Shown one piece after another: positions 12,301 to 19,886 of a stretch of DNA of 64,000 nucleotides. Source of the stretch: Podocnemis expansa (taxonomy: Eukaryota; Chordata; Testudines; Podocnemididae). Where the stretch lies: contig ML682003.1 of NCBI GenBank assembly GCA_007922195.1, positions 5,013,383 through 5,077,382 on the forward strand. The letters are read 5' to 3'. The notes below the pieces were generated by a model, which saw only the letters and a list, made by a program, of their open reading frames with translations, ran no database searches and had not been told where the DNA came from. A program made the position numbers and the translations under genes. Position 1 is the first letter of the stretch. Each line of letters begins with the position of its first letter.

Positions 12301-15300
12301 CCCCAGGGCACAGAAAACCAGAGATGGTGGCACACCTTAGATGTGAGGAGAGCGCTCTTACCTTATATCAAGCATACTCGACCCTTCCGTAAGACGTCCC
12401 AGCTGTTTGTGGAGGTCACCAAACACATGAGAGGTTCCCCAGTGTCCTCTCAATGCATGTCCAAATGGATTGTAAACTGCATCAAAGACTGCTACGGAAG
12501 GTCAGACATACCTCTCCCAGAAACTGTGACAGCCCATTCTACCAGGGCTCAGGTGTCTTCTACGGCCTTCCTCACCAAGGTCCTGATCCAAGAGACCTAC
12601 AGGGCCCCTACGTGGTCATCGATACATACCTTCACGATGCACTACGCCATTGCCCAACAGGCTAGAGACAATGCCACTTTGGGCAGAGCTGTACTCAGTG
12701 TGAGTAGACTGTAACTCCTCCCACCATCCTTGGGTATGGCTAGGAGTCACCTGTAACTGAATGATGGGAGCAGCGCTCAAAGGAGAACGGTTGGTTACTC
12801 ACTAGTAACCGTCCTTCTTTGAGATGGGCTGCTCACATACATTCAGCTCCCTCCCACCGTCCTGCTAAGTTGGCAAGTTGGCAAAGGTATATGTGACTGG
12901 GAGGGTCAGGGTCATGGTCACCTATATAGCCACGGTCATGGCGTGGAGGAGGTGTTGGCTGTGCGCCCTGACCTGACAAGCTAATGCTAAAGACTTTCCA
13001 ATCTACTGTGCGCTGCAGCACGTAGACACCTGTAACTGAATGTATGTGAGCAGCCCATCTCGAAGAAGGACGGTTAGTGGTAAGTAACCAACCGTTTGCA
13101 GTAGCAGGAGGGCTAAGCTATGTGCACGGGGCAAGGGAGCTACCCCTTCTCCAGTTTCTCAGCCTTACTGCTTCAGCCTCTGCAGGAGGAGTTGGGGGAG
13201 CAACCCCCACTCTAGCAGGTTACATTTATTCTAGCTCTTAGACTGCCTGCATCCCCACAAGCCTCCGGGGCTGGCTCTCTCCCCTCTACCTTCCATTACC
13301 TGCTACAGTGCAGAATCCCTTTAAGACTTTTCCAGCCAGGTAGATTAGCGAATTTAGAAGCAGCTGGGCTGGAGGCAGCCCAACCCTCCCATTTCTATCA
13401 AACTATTCCAGGGATCCAGGCCAGACACTAGCACACACCTATGCCTGGCCCCAGGAATTCCTCACCTTCCTTAATTACCAAGTTGCTCCTGAGGGAATCC
13501 CTCCTCCCCTCTCCTGCTGCCTGGGGAGAGCCATAAACACTCAGAGGATATTCACAGGCACATCAGCAGCACCTTCCTTGCCCCCTTCACCCTGGGTCAG
13601 TATGCCACTGGTCTGCAGCTGGCTCCTGGCAGCCACCCCTGCTCCTCTAGCCCATGCCCAGGTGCGGAAACGCTCCCCCACCCAGCACAGCACTTACCTG
13701 TATGTAAGCAGGGGAGTTTCCAGCTGTGAGCTGCCTCCTCTGATGGCACGGCTGGGGACAGGGCTGCCACTGCCGCGGGCAGCTGGGCCCTGGATCCCTG
13801 GCTGGGGATGGGGCCAGGAGTGGCCTCTGCGGCCACAGGTGGCTGAGCCCCAGATCCCCAGCCAGGGACGGGGCTGCTGCAGCCGCGGGCAGCTGGGCTC
13901 CAGATCCCCTACCAGGGACTGGGTTGCTGCGGCCGCAGGCAGCCAGGTCCTGAATCCCCGGCCAGGGCCAGGGCCAGGGCGAGGAGCATCCTCCGCAGCC
14001 ACAGGCGGCTGAGCCCTGGATCTCCAGCCCAGTGGGGCCAGAGACCAAGAGAGGTGGGCCCTACCAGACCCAGGGCACTGGCGCCAGGATTTGGGGCACA
14101 TGTCCCATGTGCCTGGTGCCAGTGACGCCCCTGGCCAGTAGCATTGGAAACCTCATCACTTTTCTGTCTTGGCTAGGGTTACCAGACATCCAGCAAAAAG
14201 AGGACGTGTCCTTTTTACCTTCATGTCCTCTGTCCTCCAGGCATTCTAAAAATAGGTGATTTTGTCCAGCTTTTTACTAATGAGCAGAATGTTAAAAAAA
14301 AAAAAAAGAAGAAGAAGAAGAAAAGAAAAAAAGGCCTATTACAGGCAGTTCCTGAACCCCCACAGAGGGATCTTCCCCCAGCAGCTGGGTATTGGAGCAG
14401 TGAGCTCAGAGCCCGTCACATGCACACATGCCCCAATTGCAGCTCAGCACAAACTACTCCTTAGTAAGAGGCTGGGACTCCCCTAAATGTGTGTTTAGCT
14501 TGCTGCTAATTTCTAAAAGTAATTTAGTCAGATCAATGGGTAAAGCAGGCGGTTCTTAATCCCAGGGTTATGGGTTTGCGACCTGTATTAGGTATTTTAT
14601 ATTTGCAGTCTGTTGCTCCCTATGAAAGGGCTAAATTGGGGGGTGGGGGGGATACAGGGACACTAATAAAATGAAGAAAAATAAAGTATATCATAAATAA
14701 AATTACTAACAGGATCCAATTAAATAAAACAAATAAGGGGGCACATTTGAACTAGGTAGAAACAATCTAGGACTGTTTAAAGACCAAAGTGCAGGCTGAT
14801 CCTAGGGCTCTGTGCCAAGGGGTTTTCATATCCCTCAGAAGCATCTGTCCCGCTAGGATCTTACAGCTACCCGCCTGGGAAATATCTAGAGACTGAGATC
14901 TCAGACCTCGCAGAGGAAGATCTGGCCCCACCCCACCTGACAGCTGAAGTAAGACCAGTTCAGACTGGAACTAGGGTATAGAGAAATTACATTTTGGCAC
15001 TTTTCCCCAAAGCTGTTGTGGAGTCACCGGCTGGCTTTAAATCTAGACAGGTTGTTCAGGGCCAGCGCTGGGGATCGTGGTGCCCCCCTGCAGCAGAGCA
15101 ATGCTGGCACAGATGAGTGAAGTCATCAGGGGAGCGCCAAGGCGCTGTCCCCTTTTGACGCCCCTCAAAATGCTGGTGCCCCCCTGTTATGCAGGGCCTG
15201 CTTACTGCCTAGCACCGGCCCTGAAGCTGTTTTTCTTACAGCTCCACTCTAGGAATGATCTGGGGGCAGGTCTCTGGCCCATGTTATGGAGCTGATCAGA

Positions 15301-17493
15301 CAAGGTGATTTCACTGGGTTCTCCTGGCCTCAGAATCTAAATCAGTGCCCATCATTGCAGCTTTGGGGCGCTCAGCTTCTGATTTTGGCCATTACTTGGG
15401 GACAACATCCAGAGGACATGGGGCCCTTGTAGGGCATCAGAGGATATCCAGGAACAACTGGATGCAAGATGTCCACCTTTACGACCCCTGCCTTCCCCAC
15501 TCAGAGGCCAGTAGGGGAGGGCAATGATTTCCATCTAGCATCACACTGGTCGTAGCGTGACAGCTGGCTGGTTAGCCCCATGCCTTGCATCAGTGGAGGT
15601 CCCAGACACCCTTGTGCTGCCCCAACATCTTCAAGGTGCCAGCTGGGAAGCCACGCAGCCCCTTGCACTGTGGTGCGTGAGTGCCACCCAGTGGCCAGAG
15701 CCAGTCTCACGGAGGGTTTGCTCTGACTGCGGCTGCCACACTTTGGCCCCAAACCTGAGCCCTGAGCCCTGGCCCAAGCAGGGGTAGCCATGGGCTCTGC
15801 AATGAACCGATTAACCACCGAAAGCTAAACCTGATGGCCAGAGAGGAAGCCAGGGGGTTTCTCTTGCTCTCCATGGTGCGGCAAACAGTGTGGAGGGTGG
15901 GGGGCAGGTACCCATACTGGCTTGGGGTCATGGTGAGGATCAGGGGCTGGTCACAGATCTGGGGTTAAGACTTCGGCATCCCCAAGTGACTCACACAGCC
16001 CCTTGCTGCTCACTCCCCTTGCTATGAGGCCTAGGGCACTGGGGGGGTAGGGTCCCCCAGGCAGAGGGGTGGGGTGGCACAAGGACATCACTCAAGCCCT
16101 CTTCTGAGGCTGAATTTGGACAACACGAAGTTAGGCCTCACACAAGAGTTTCACCTCAGGGCTTGTCCTCTGCTTTGGGGTCTTCCCATGAAAGCTCCAC
16201 TAGGAAGGCCAGTGTATGGGGCTGAGGACCCTCAAGCAAGCACCATGAGACACTTATAGAAATGGGCCATTCACAGAGATGGTGGTAGTGTACGGTCAGT
16301 GTGACCCTGAACTCTGCAGCTGAGTGACCGTGAGCCTCAGCTTCCCCTCCAACCCTTTGCAGGTCTGTTTGGCATCGAGGACGCAGGTCTCAGTGTTCCT
16401 GAGGCTGAGAGAGGCTGGGCTGCTGCTGGGCACCAAGGATAAGGATGGCCAGGAGGGTGCTGTCTGTATTGCAGGAGGGTGCCAGGAACCCAGCTGGTCC
16501 TCTCCACATGGGATGGGGCAGGATGGGATGGGGGGGGGGGCAGGCCAGCAGGTTCTGCTGAGCTCTGCTCTCCCTAGGGGCTGGAAGGGACTCTACTCTG
16601 CTCACCTGGCGTAGGAAGGTGATGGGTCTTCGGCCTGCAGCGTGGGGGTCTCCTGAGTGGCACCAGATAACCTCCCGGAAGGGCATCTCCTCTCCCTAGG
16701 GCAGAAAATAAAATGCTACCTTGAAGGAGTGGGGGACCTCTGAGCCATCAGTAACAGAGGTGGCCCCTCACTCCTTTCCTACATCTGTGTGGGGCTGCAT
16801 CTGCCCCTCTCCTTCAGTTTTCTGGGCAGCTCTTTGGCCCAGGCTGGCTGAAATGGGTTCACCGTTGCCCTGCAGCCCCTTGGCGCTAGCCAGGTAGGTA
16901 AAGCCCAGTGCAGGTTGTGGAAGGTCAGAGATGGGGTGGGAGGTATGACTGAGCTGACAGAGGACCAGGAATGGGGCTGGCACAGCAATGGGGCAGGTAG
17001 CCAGGGGCTGGAACTGTGATCCTAAAGGACTGGCACAGTGATAGGGCAGGAAGCCAGGGGCTGGCACTGTGAACCCTCAGGGCCAGAGCAGTGATGGGGT
17101 GGGGAGCCAGGAAGGTGCCCTGCCACATGGCACTGACACACTTAGTTGCCCAGGCTCATTGGGGCATATATCGGCTGCCAGGCGCTCTGTGCCCAGGGGC
17201 TATGCCTGGCTGGGCTCAGTAAGGGCAGCCCAAGAGATCAGTGCTGGAGTTATGGCTCAGCAGAGACCCAGACTTCAAGGACCCATAGCTGCAGACCCTG
17301 ACCCCTGGCTGCCCCAGATATATGGCTTGTACTCTCCAACACTCCAAGCATTTGCCCAGAATCCCCTCACCTGTGCCAGCTGGCACGCGATTTGCGATGC
17401 CCTCTCCACCAGGGGCCCCAGCGTGCGGAGCCTGGAGTCTTGGACACACAGATTCACAGAGTCCATGGTCAGGACCTTCCTCCCCGCTGCCAT
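170..17493 (-). CDS. Alanine aminotransferase-like gene (GPT/ALT family), 7 exons, C-terminus outside window
   Basis: This is a PLP-dependent fold-type I aminotransferase; ALT enzymes interconvert alanine and 2-oxoglutarate with pyruvate and glutamate. Exons, 5' to 3' on the minus strand: 17371-17493, 16606-16695, 2785-2893, 2416-2549, 1177-1420, 609-688, 170-306. All have AG acceptors and GT donors, and phases agree throughout (917 nt, 305 codons plus 2 nt, no stop). Recognisable ALT landmarks in order: KVLTMDSVN, PITFLRQ, DAKRRASRILQ, WLERRDGGI, the small-domain stretch ending INPGYPTG, LLLLVDE, and the Schiff-base motif SLSKGF (Lys at about residue 301). ALT proteins are about 490-500 aa, so roughly 190 C-terminal residues lie left of base 1. 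Several pocket positions differ from typical ALT: GASDAI reads GGITIAI, NPGNPTG reads NPGYPTG, and VYQDN reads VHQDS. It is therefore a divergent paralog or a young pseudogene; GPT versus GPT2 cannot be decided here. Confidence 0.85.
310..600. other. Intron of ALT-like gene
   Basis: No exon-like homology on either strand. The minus-strand open frames here are read-through of exon 6. Confidence 0.5.
609..688 (-). CDS. ALT-like exon 6
   Basis: 80 nt from cacag| to GAG|gttggt. It encodes (G)HVLSRRHIQDVLQLA and AEEKLLLLVDE, matching the helix and strand that end in the PLP-binding Asp (ADE in ALT). Reading past the donor gives an unrelated open tail, so the splice matters to the annotation. Confidence 0.85.
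1177..1420 (-). CDS. ALT-like exon 5
   Basis: 244 nt from cacag| to G|gtgagt. It encodes DFLSLLVNEQDPRKAGVLLP, then PGHPLYVDAVML, YHLDEEGGWALDV and KVLCVINPGYPT. This is the best-conserved block of the gene (ALT: TGVLIPIPQYPLY...LDEERAWALDV...CVINPGNPTG). The second Asn of NPGNPTG, a cofactor-contact position in this fold, is Tyr. Confidence 0.9.
1560..2400. repeat. Proline-coding C-rich degenerate minisatellite in intron
   Basis: The stretch repeats variants of a unit like cccagcctctccaccgggcccctct about every 25-30 bases, clearest at 1740-2160. This low-complexity C+T-rich array explains the long proline/serine-rich open frames on the plus strand (1710-2273), which are not genes. Confidence 0.6.
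2416..2549 (-). CDS. ALT-like exon 4
   Basis: 134 nt from cccag| to GTG|gtgagt. It completes a split Gly codon from exon 3, then encodes AYNMEYLTSTLPQRVARWL and ERRDGGIHCEPRNV. Conserved family residues ERRDGGI are intact. The cofactor-phosphate loop that reads STGASDAIV in ALT reads VCGGITIAIV, so the Ala-Ser-Asp of that loop is gone. Confidence 0.85.
2785..2893 (-). CDS. ALT-like exon 3
   Basis: 109 nt from acceptor tacag| to donor G|gtactg. It encodes VAAICAYPELLQ and DAKRRASRILQELNG, corresponding to the ALT segment with conserved DAKKRAERIL. It is separated from exon 2 by a 13.7-kb intron full of repeats. A hAT-type repeat begins only about 50 bp upstream of the acceptor (near 2944). 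Confidence 0.85.
2944..4639. other. AT-rich intron sequence starting with a hAT-type repeat
   Basis: 2944-3020 matches, in reverse, the right end of the hAT element at 34688-35019 (shared cagcccaaaa-ataagaagagcc). The remainder is AT-rich with a C-run near 3930. I see no coding homology. Confidence 0.4.
4675..4822 (+). repeat. DIRS left inverted terminal repeat
   Basis: It is the reverse complement of 12888-13034 with scattered mismatches. Shared landmarks are caggtgtctacgtg, gtcaggtcagggcgcac and the ctatataggtgacc TATA-like stretch. Similarity fades in toward 4640 on the outer side. Confidence 0.85.
4898..5110 (+). pseudogene. DIRS gag-like zinc-knuckle segment
   Basis: Starting MADFKPCLECCTAF, it shows a CxxC ... 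CxxC(x4)H ... CxxC pattern (CLEC, CLACLGESH, CSIC), then a basic QSFKRKTH stretch and a stop at 5102. The second DIRS element carries the same block (MLGFKPCTEC...) at about 57441. The downstream gag continues in other frames. Confidence 0.7.
5312..6541 (+). pseudogene. DIRS gag region, upstream part
   Basis: 5312-6025 is a Pro/Ser-rich open segment. 6085-6435 encodes NLKLKLGV, DSLFDACCRTPPARVAIP and KKYYVSPAGLSFLFHHP. 6442-6541 continues MMRYIFNLLEAMQNFHTAIS. These are DIRS ORF1 sequences of unknown structure. The frame breaks between the pieces. 6090-6541 is repeated in reverse at 7111-7561. Confidence 0.65.
6090..7561. repeat. Inverted duplication inside DIRS gag (arms 6090-6541 and 7111-7561)
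   Basis: The two 450-bp arms are near-identical in opposite orientation; both encode the same gag residues, once on each strand. Between them lie a GC-rich hAT piece (6542-6824) and the inverted continuation of gag (6833-7110). A second GC-rich piece follows the right arm (7562-7840). Confidence 0.85.
6542..6824. mobile_element. GC-rich hAT-type element, fragment A
   Basis: The right edge, read inward on the minus strand, begins CAGAGGCATCACTGG, a variant of the CAGGGGCGTAGCTGG terminal repeat. It abuts gggatata (minus strand), the presumed 8-bp target duplication that reappears as gggatgta at 7841. The left edge is cut at the inversion junction. Confidence 0.6.
6825..7575 (-). pseudogene. 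Inverted DIRS gag segment
   Basis: Read on the minus strand this is the uninterrupted continuation of gag: NLKLKLGVSQEKDDSLFDA through LLEAMQNFHTAIS, then EELLRDFEAMLEEGERAS and IIQDLPFEGPDPF, to the hAT insertion site. The plus-strand gag resumes at 7841. It is therefore an inverted piece of the same element, not a separate gene. Confidence 0.75.
7562..7840. mobile_element. GC-rich hAT-type element, fragment B
   Basis: The right end is the terminal repeat CAGGGGCGTAGCTGGC (minus strand), followed outside by gggatgta. The interior 7588-7735 parallels 6602-6745 in the same orientation. The left edge is truncated at the inverted-duplication junction. Confidence 0.6.
7841..8384 (+). pseudogene. 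DIRS gag C-terminal region, Gln-rich
   Basis: After the hAT piece the gag frame resumes: GMYTPQSNRRSTRPHQQ, then a Gln-rich coiled-coil-like run (LQQQLQQLKQQIQLQNQ) and acidic linker, to about 8212. Nothing else is recognised before RT. Confidence 0.55.
8385..8835 (+). pseudogene. DIRS reverse transcriptase, 3' part interrupted
   Basis: One frame reads YFLVPKPNRDLWPILDLRAL, then WFTALNLKDAYFHIAI (motif A Asp), QFTTLPFGLS and YPYLDEWLIVG. The catalytic YLDD of motif C is YLDE, so activity is doubtful. The frame runs into the MITE at 8836. Across the MITE the host frame resumes as (INTE)KSKLCP, showing the insertion is secondary. Confidence 0.8.
8836..10240. mobile_element. MITE M1 (TTTCGAAA-type core), 3-bp TSD AGA
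   Basis: Left end GGGTATGTCCACA, right end TGTGGACATAGCC; 3-bp duplication aga at 8833-8835 and 10241-10243. Subterminal zones (8850-9085 and 10075-10225) are arrays of TTTCGAAATAA/TTGTTTCGAAAC palindromes. The centre (about 9090-10070) is unrelated GC-rich DNA with no convincing gene. Removing the element restores the DIRS frame. Confidence 0.85.
10241..11210 (+). pseudogene. DIRS RT C-terminus and RNase H-like domain
   Basis: 10241-10720 carries RT thumb remnants in shifting frames. 10836-11210 encodes HINVKELQAIRLACMTFLD, then VLTDNTMAVFYTNQRGG, the RNase H core with acidic residues (kELqA, tDNt) as in DIRS and Gypsy elements. About 10640-10835 contains a short internal inverted repeat (cctaaacgac and its complement near 10660 and 10810). 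Confidence 0.7.
11144..11660 (+). pseudogene. DIRS RNase H-recombinase linker (methyltransferase-position segment)
   Basis: One frame reads NNGLVDSLSRKTLANHEWSL, VDPFNTKQNCKCLQFCS and ILIAPDWHRQHGFPLL. This conserved block lies between RNase H and the recombinase in DIRS-like elements. It overlaps the recombinase frame, as is usual in the group. Confidence 0.55.
11660..12714 (+). pseudogene. DIRS tyrosine recombinase with two in-frame stops
   Basis: A single frame covers the domain: SKPSTRSTYTAKWKRFSTW, SLSSLRVHLAAISALHE, ITSARRVSEL (first catalytic Arg), AHSTRA (HxxR) and HTFTMHYA (candidate Tyr nucleophile). Stops lie at 12160-12162 (TGA) and 12184-12186 (TAG) without a frameshift. The catalytic set is complete, which marks a YR retrotransposon rather than an LTR element. 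Confidence 0.8.
12735..12860. repeat. DIRS internal palindromic region
   Basis: The gcgctcaaaggagaacggttggttactc half is followed by the imperfect inverse gtaaccgtccttctttgagatgggc, with the centre at actcactagta. The same arrangement recurs at 61890-61935. In DIRS elements such internal complementary regions match the outer ends and are thought to help circularise the copy. Confidence 0.7.
12888..13092 (+). repeat. DIRS right inverted terminal repeat
   Basis: Reverse complement of 4675-4822 to 13034; the outer edge continues through gagcagcccatctcgaagaaggacgg to about 13092, matching in reverse the weaker sequence at 4640-4675. Confidence 0.8.
13093..13708. other. Intron sequence, nothing recognised
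   Basis: Unique-looking sequence without coding homology on either strand. Confidence 0.4.
13709..14133. mobile_element. GC-rich hAT-type element, copy C
   Basis: The right end on the minus strand is CAGGGGCGTCACTGGC; a candidate left end is CAGGGGAGTTTCCAGC. The interior has four to five copies of a roughly 45-bp unit (agctgggccctggatccccagccagggacggggctgc). No clear 8-bp duplication is visible. The 3' part matches copies B and D. Confidence 0.55.
14171..14300. mobile_element. Partial 'gggttaccagatgtc' DNA repeat
   Basis: ctagggttaccagacatccagcaaaaagaggacgtgtc (split: gggttaccagacatcc then gaggacgtgtcc) matches the longer copy at 44381-44657. It breaks off in an A-rich run at 14292. Confidence 0.5.
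14524..14650 (+). repeat. Possible tRNA-derived SINE head
   Basis: An A-box-like TGGGTAAAGCAGG is followed about 30 bases later by a B-box-like GGTTATGGGTTTGCGACC. This arrangement suits a tRNA-derived SINE. I cannot fold it into a functional tRNA. Confidence 0.35.
14651..16600. other. Long intron of ALT-like gene, nothing recognised
   Basis: No exon of the aminotransferase is missing between exons 2 and 3, because the phases join. Open frames here have no family resemblance. Confidence 0.4.
16606..16695 (-). CDS. ALT-like exon 2
   Basis: Exactly 90 nt, phase 0 at both ends, between ccctag| and CAG|gtgagc. It encodes GEEMPFREVIW...RRPITFLRQ, matching the KPFTEVIRANIGD and QRPITFLRQ block of ALT. 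The family's NIGD is CHSGD here. Confidence 0.85.
17371..17493 (-). CDS. ALT-like exon 1 (N-terminus)
   Basis: The exon begins at an ATG in good context and encodes MAAGRKVLTMDSVN followed by an arm ending LVERASQIACQLAQ. It aligns with the KVLTLDGMN segment near the ALT N-terminus. The donor is CAG|gtgagg, phase 0. The frame stays open upstream (MVLPALSCAWG...), so translation could start slightly earlier. I chose the inner ATG because homology begins just after it. Confidence 0.75.
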
Positions 17494-17995
17494 CCCCCCG
17501 GCTGAGCCCCAGGCACACGAAAGGGCTGGGAGCACCAATGCCTGAGCTGCGGACAGAGATAAGGTGCGTGGGTGGCTGCAGGGCTCATGAAAGCCAGGAC
17601 TGAAGGTCTATTTCACCGTCCAGACCAGAGTACAAAGACTGTCCTCTGGGTCACTCATTAATGAGCCAGCCAGCTGAGGTCAGCCTCCTGCAGAGCTGGG
17701 TTTACTGGGATCACTCTGCCCAGGGCAGGGAAGGATCCTGGCTATTCAGTACAAATTCTGAGCCCCCCAGACGGCCGCTCTGTGTCTCTGGACGATGCCG
17801 AGTAGCACCCTGGGTGGCTGCAGGCAACATCCCCCACAGCTTGGAACTGCACTTGACAGGGCAGGGGTGTTTGTCCCACATCTGTATCCTATGGGCCCAT
17901 GAGCCACCGAGTCATCCATCCCACACCCGGACACAGTGCAGGCTTATTTCAGTGCTTAGGGCTATTGCCTCTTTTCCTAGTGCTTCTTCTGTTCT
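17494..17995. other. Upstream flank of ALT-like gene
   Basis: This would hold the promoter or 5' UTR of the minus-strand gene, but I see no convincing core-promoter element. Confidence 0.3.
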
Positions 17996-18800
17996 TTGTT
18001 ATGAAAGTAACTGATCTATAGGTGTTAAAGACCTTTGGGGAGTCCTGTCTCTGAGCTGAAGAGGAGCAGTGAGAGAGTGATGAGCTGGTGGATGGTGAGA
18101 GCAGTCAGTGGTGAGGTGGGTGATGTGAGGGACCAGATGGCAATGTCAGTGGCCAGAGCTAGTGGACGCTGAGACCGGCAAGCTGGGACACACAAGGGAC
18201 TGGACGGCAGTGCCGGTGGACAGCAGGCAGAGCCAGCAGACAGTGAGAGTGGCCAGAGGTGACCTGGGTGACACGAGTGACCAGAGGGCAGTGCCAAAGG
18301 ACAGCAGGTAGAGCCGAGAAATCTGTTCTAGAGGATGGAGTGAGTGACCGGTAGATGGCATCAATGGACAGCTGGCATGAAAAACACTCCCTACGTACCC
18401 TAGGGTGGGTTGGGAGCCTAGTTAGCACTGATTCTCCATATTGGTGCCAGTTTTTCCATTAAGTTTGTATGTTCTGTTACGCAGCATGGGTTGTTGGGAA
18501 CTTTGCTCTATACTGTTTCCTAGATTAGTGTTGATCTCTGTTATTTGGCCATTTGCATTTTTGTTTTACTACTATTAAAAGTTCCATTTATTACACTCAG
18601 ACTCATGCTTGCAAGTGGGGAAGCCTTAACCCTCTGGGGTGCCCAAGGAACAGTGCAGAATTCCCAGAAACCTGGGTGGGGGTCTCAAGCCAGTGGTGGT
18701 GTCATGTCATTGGAAAACACCTAGATATAGAATCCAGCCTTGTTCTGCCAGCCTGCCCTAGCAGAAGGGTTGCACCTGCAGAAACCTAGCCGCATCCAGG
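17996..18800 (+). repeat. Unclassified dispersed repeat, copy 1
   Basis: The segment pairs with 53690-54345 in reverse. Both have a GGTGAGxxGGT-rich tandem zone (here 18060-18350) and a block with actattaaaagttccatttattacactcagactcatgc-like sequence (shared words attaaaagtt, cagact, gcttgc). Translations of the second block run parallel (KSSIYYTQTHACKWGS here, KSSVYYSQTCACEQRS there). Possibly an LTR. Confidence 0.5.
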
Positions 18801-19886
18801 TGGAGAAGCAAACAGACACATTCCTTCCAAAGAGACCAGGCTTGCAGGTCAGACTCCAGATACCACAGCCAGGCTCCTGCCAGCCACTCTGAAAAGACTC
18901 AAAAGGGAAACCCACCCCCTCATTTCACATGCCTCAGGCCAGGCTGGATGAGACCCGGCTAAGCCAAACCAGGCTGCTGGGAGGGAGCAGAGAGGGCCAA
19001 GGGAATAAGTCTGTGAGAAGATCTTCTGGGCCCTCCACAGGGCAAAGTGGAGCCCCAGGCAGGAGGCCGCCTGCATGTTCTCCCCTTCCCAGCCTCAGGG
19101 TCAGGCGGTTGAATCACAGGGACGGGACCAGTTAAACATCAGCCATGGGCTGGTTGCTGGCAAAGGTCCCAGCAGTCACAGGCTCCAGAGTGGGAGGTGC
19201 CAGCCTGAGCTTTGGGGGCAGTTCAGAGACAGGTTCCTGGGCTGGGCTCAGGCCAGGGACAGGTAACTCTGCATCTGACATGCTAGGTGGCCTTTGACAA
19301 GTCTCTCCCTCACTCTGTGCCTCGGTTTCCTCTGTGTCAATTGGGCCAGCCTGACGCTGCCTGGCAGCAGTGGAGGCAGCTGCAGGGCCAATATGTGTAT
19401 TGAGCTCTGAGGGCTGTGCACGGGAGGCCACCTTATACTGGGGTTCTCTCCATCCTCCTCTTAGTGACCTGGCAGGAGCTCACTGATAGCCGAACACATG
19501 GTGGGCCAGGAACCCATCTCATTCACACACCAGGTCACCTGGGCACCACCGTGCCCAGGTGTGAGGGGAAAGGGGGCAGGCTCCCCTCCACATGTAACCA
19601 AATTGTTAGTCCAATTGCCAGGTGAGAGACCATAATGCCACACCTGCAATGGCTGAACTACCTGTGGGCACCCCACATATGCCCCCCAAAATACCCCCTC
19701 CTGAACTAAGCTGGGATCCAGGAACCCACCACACAGCCACACCCCCCACCTTGCTCTTCACAGCACCCCTTGCTAAGAGATGCTGAGCCTGGAGGACATC
19801 AGGCTTCTGGACAGAATTTAGCCCCTTCATTCTGCCAGCTTATTAATTCCAGCCTGGTGGCCCCTGCAGGTCACTGCCATCTTTGT
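18801..19886. other. Intergenic, nothing recognised
   Basis: No coding homology or clear transposon ends seen. Confidence 0.35.

Larger units (their letters stand above)
4640..13092 (+). mobile_element. DIRS-like tyrosine-recombinase retrotransposon
   Basis: The element lies in the long intron of the ALT-like gene on the opposite strand. DIRS elements copy through RNA and integrate with a tyrosine recombinase, so they lack LTRs and target duplications. Visible parts in order: left inverted terminal repeat; zinc-knuckle/gag region (4900-8210, rearranged); reverse transcriptase (about 8385-8835); a MITE insertion (8836-10240); RNase H (about 10840-11210); tyrosine recombinase (about 11650-12714); an internal palindromic region (12735-12860); right inverted terminal repeat. 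It is dead: stops in the recombinase, frameshifts between domains, the gag inversion and the MITE in RT. Its ends match those of the second element at 57097-62190. Confidence 0.85.

Noticed and set aside
14524..14650. Functional tRNA gene
   Set aside because: Only A- and B-box-like words are present; I could not form a complete cloverleaf, so a SINE relic is more likely.
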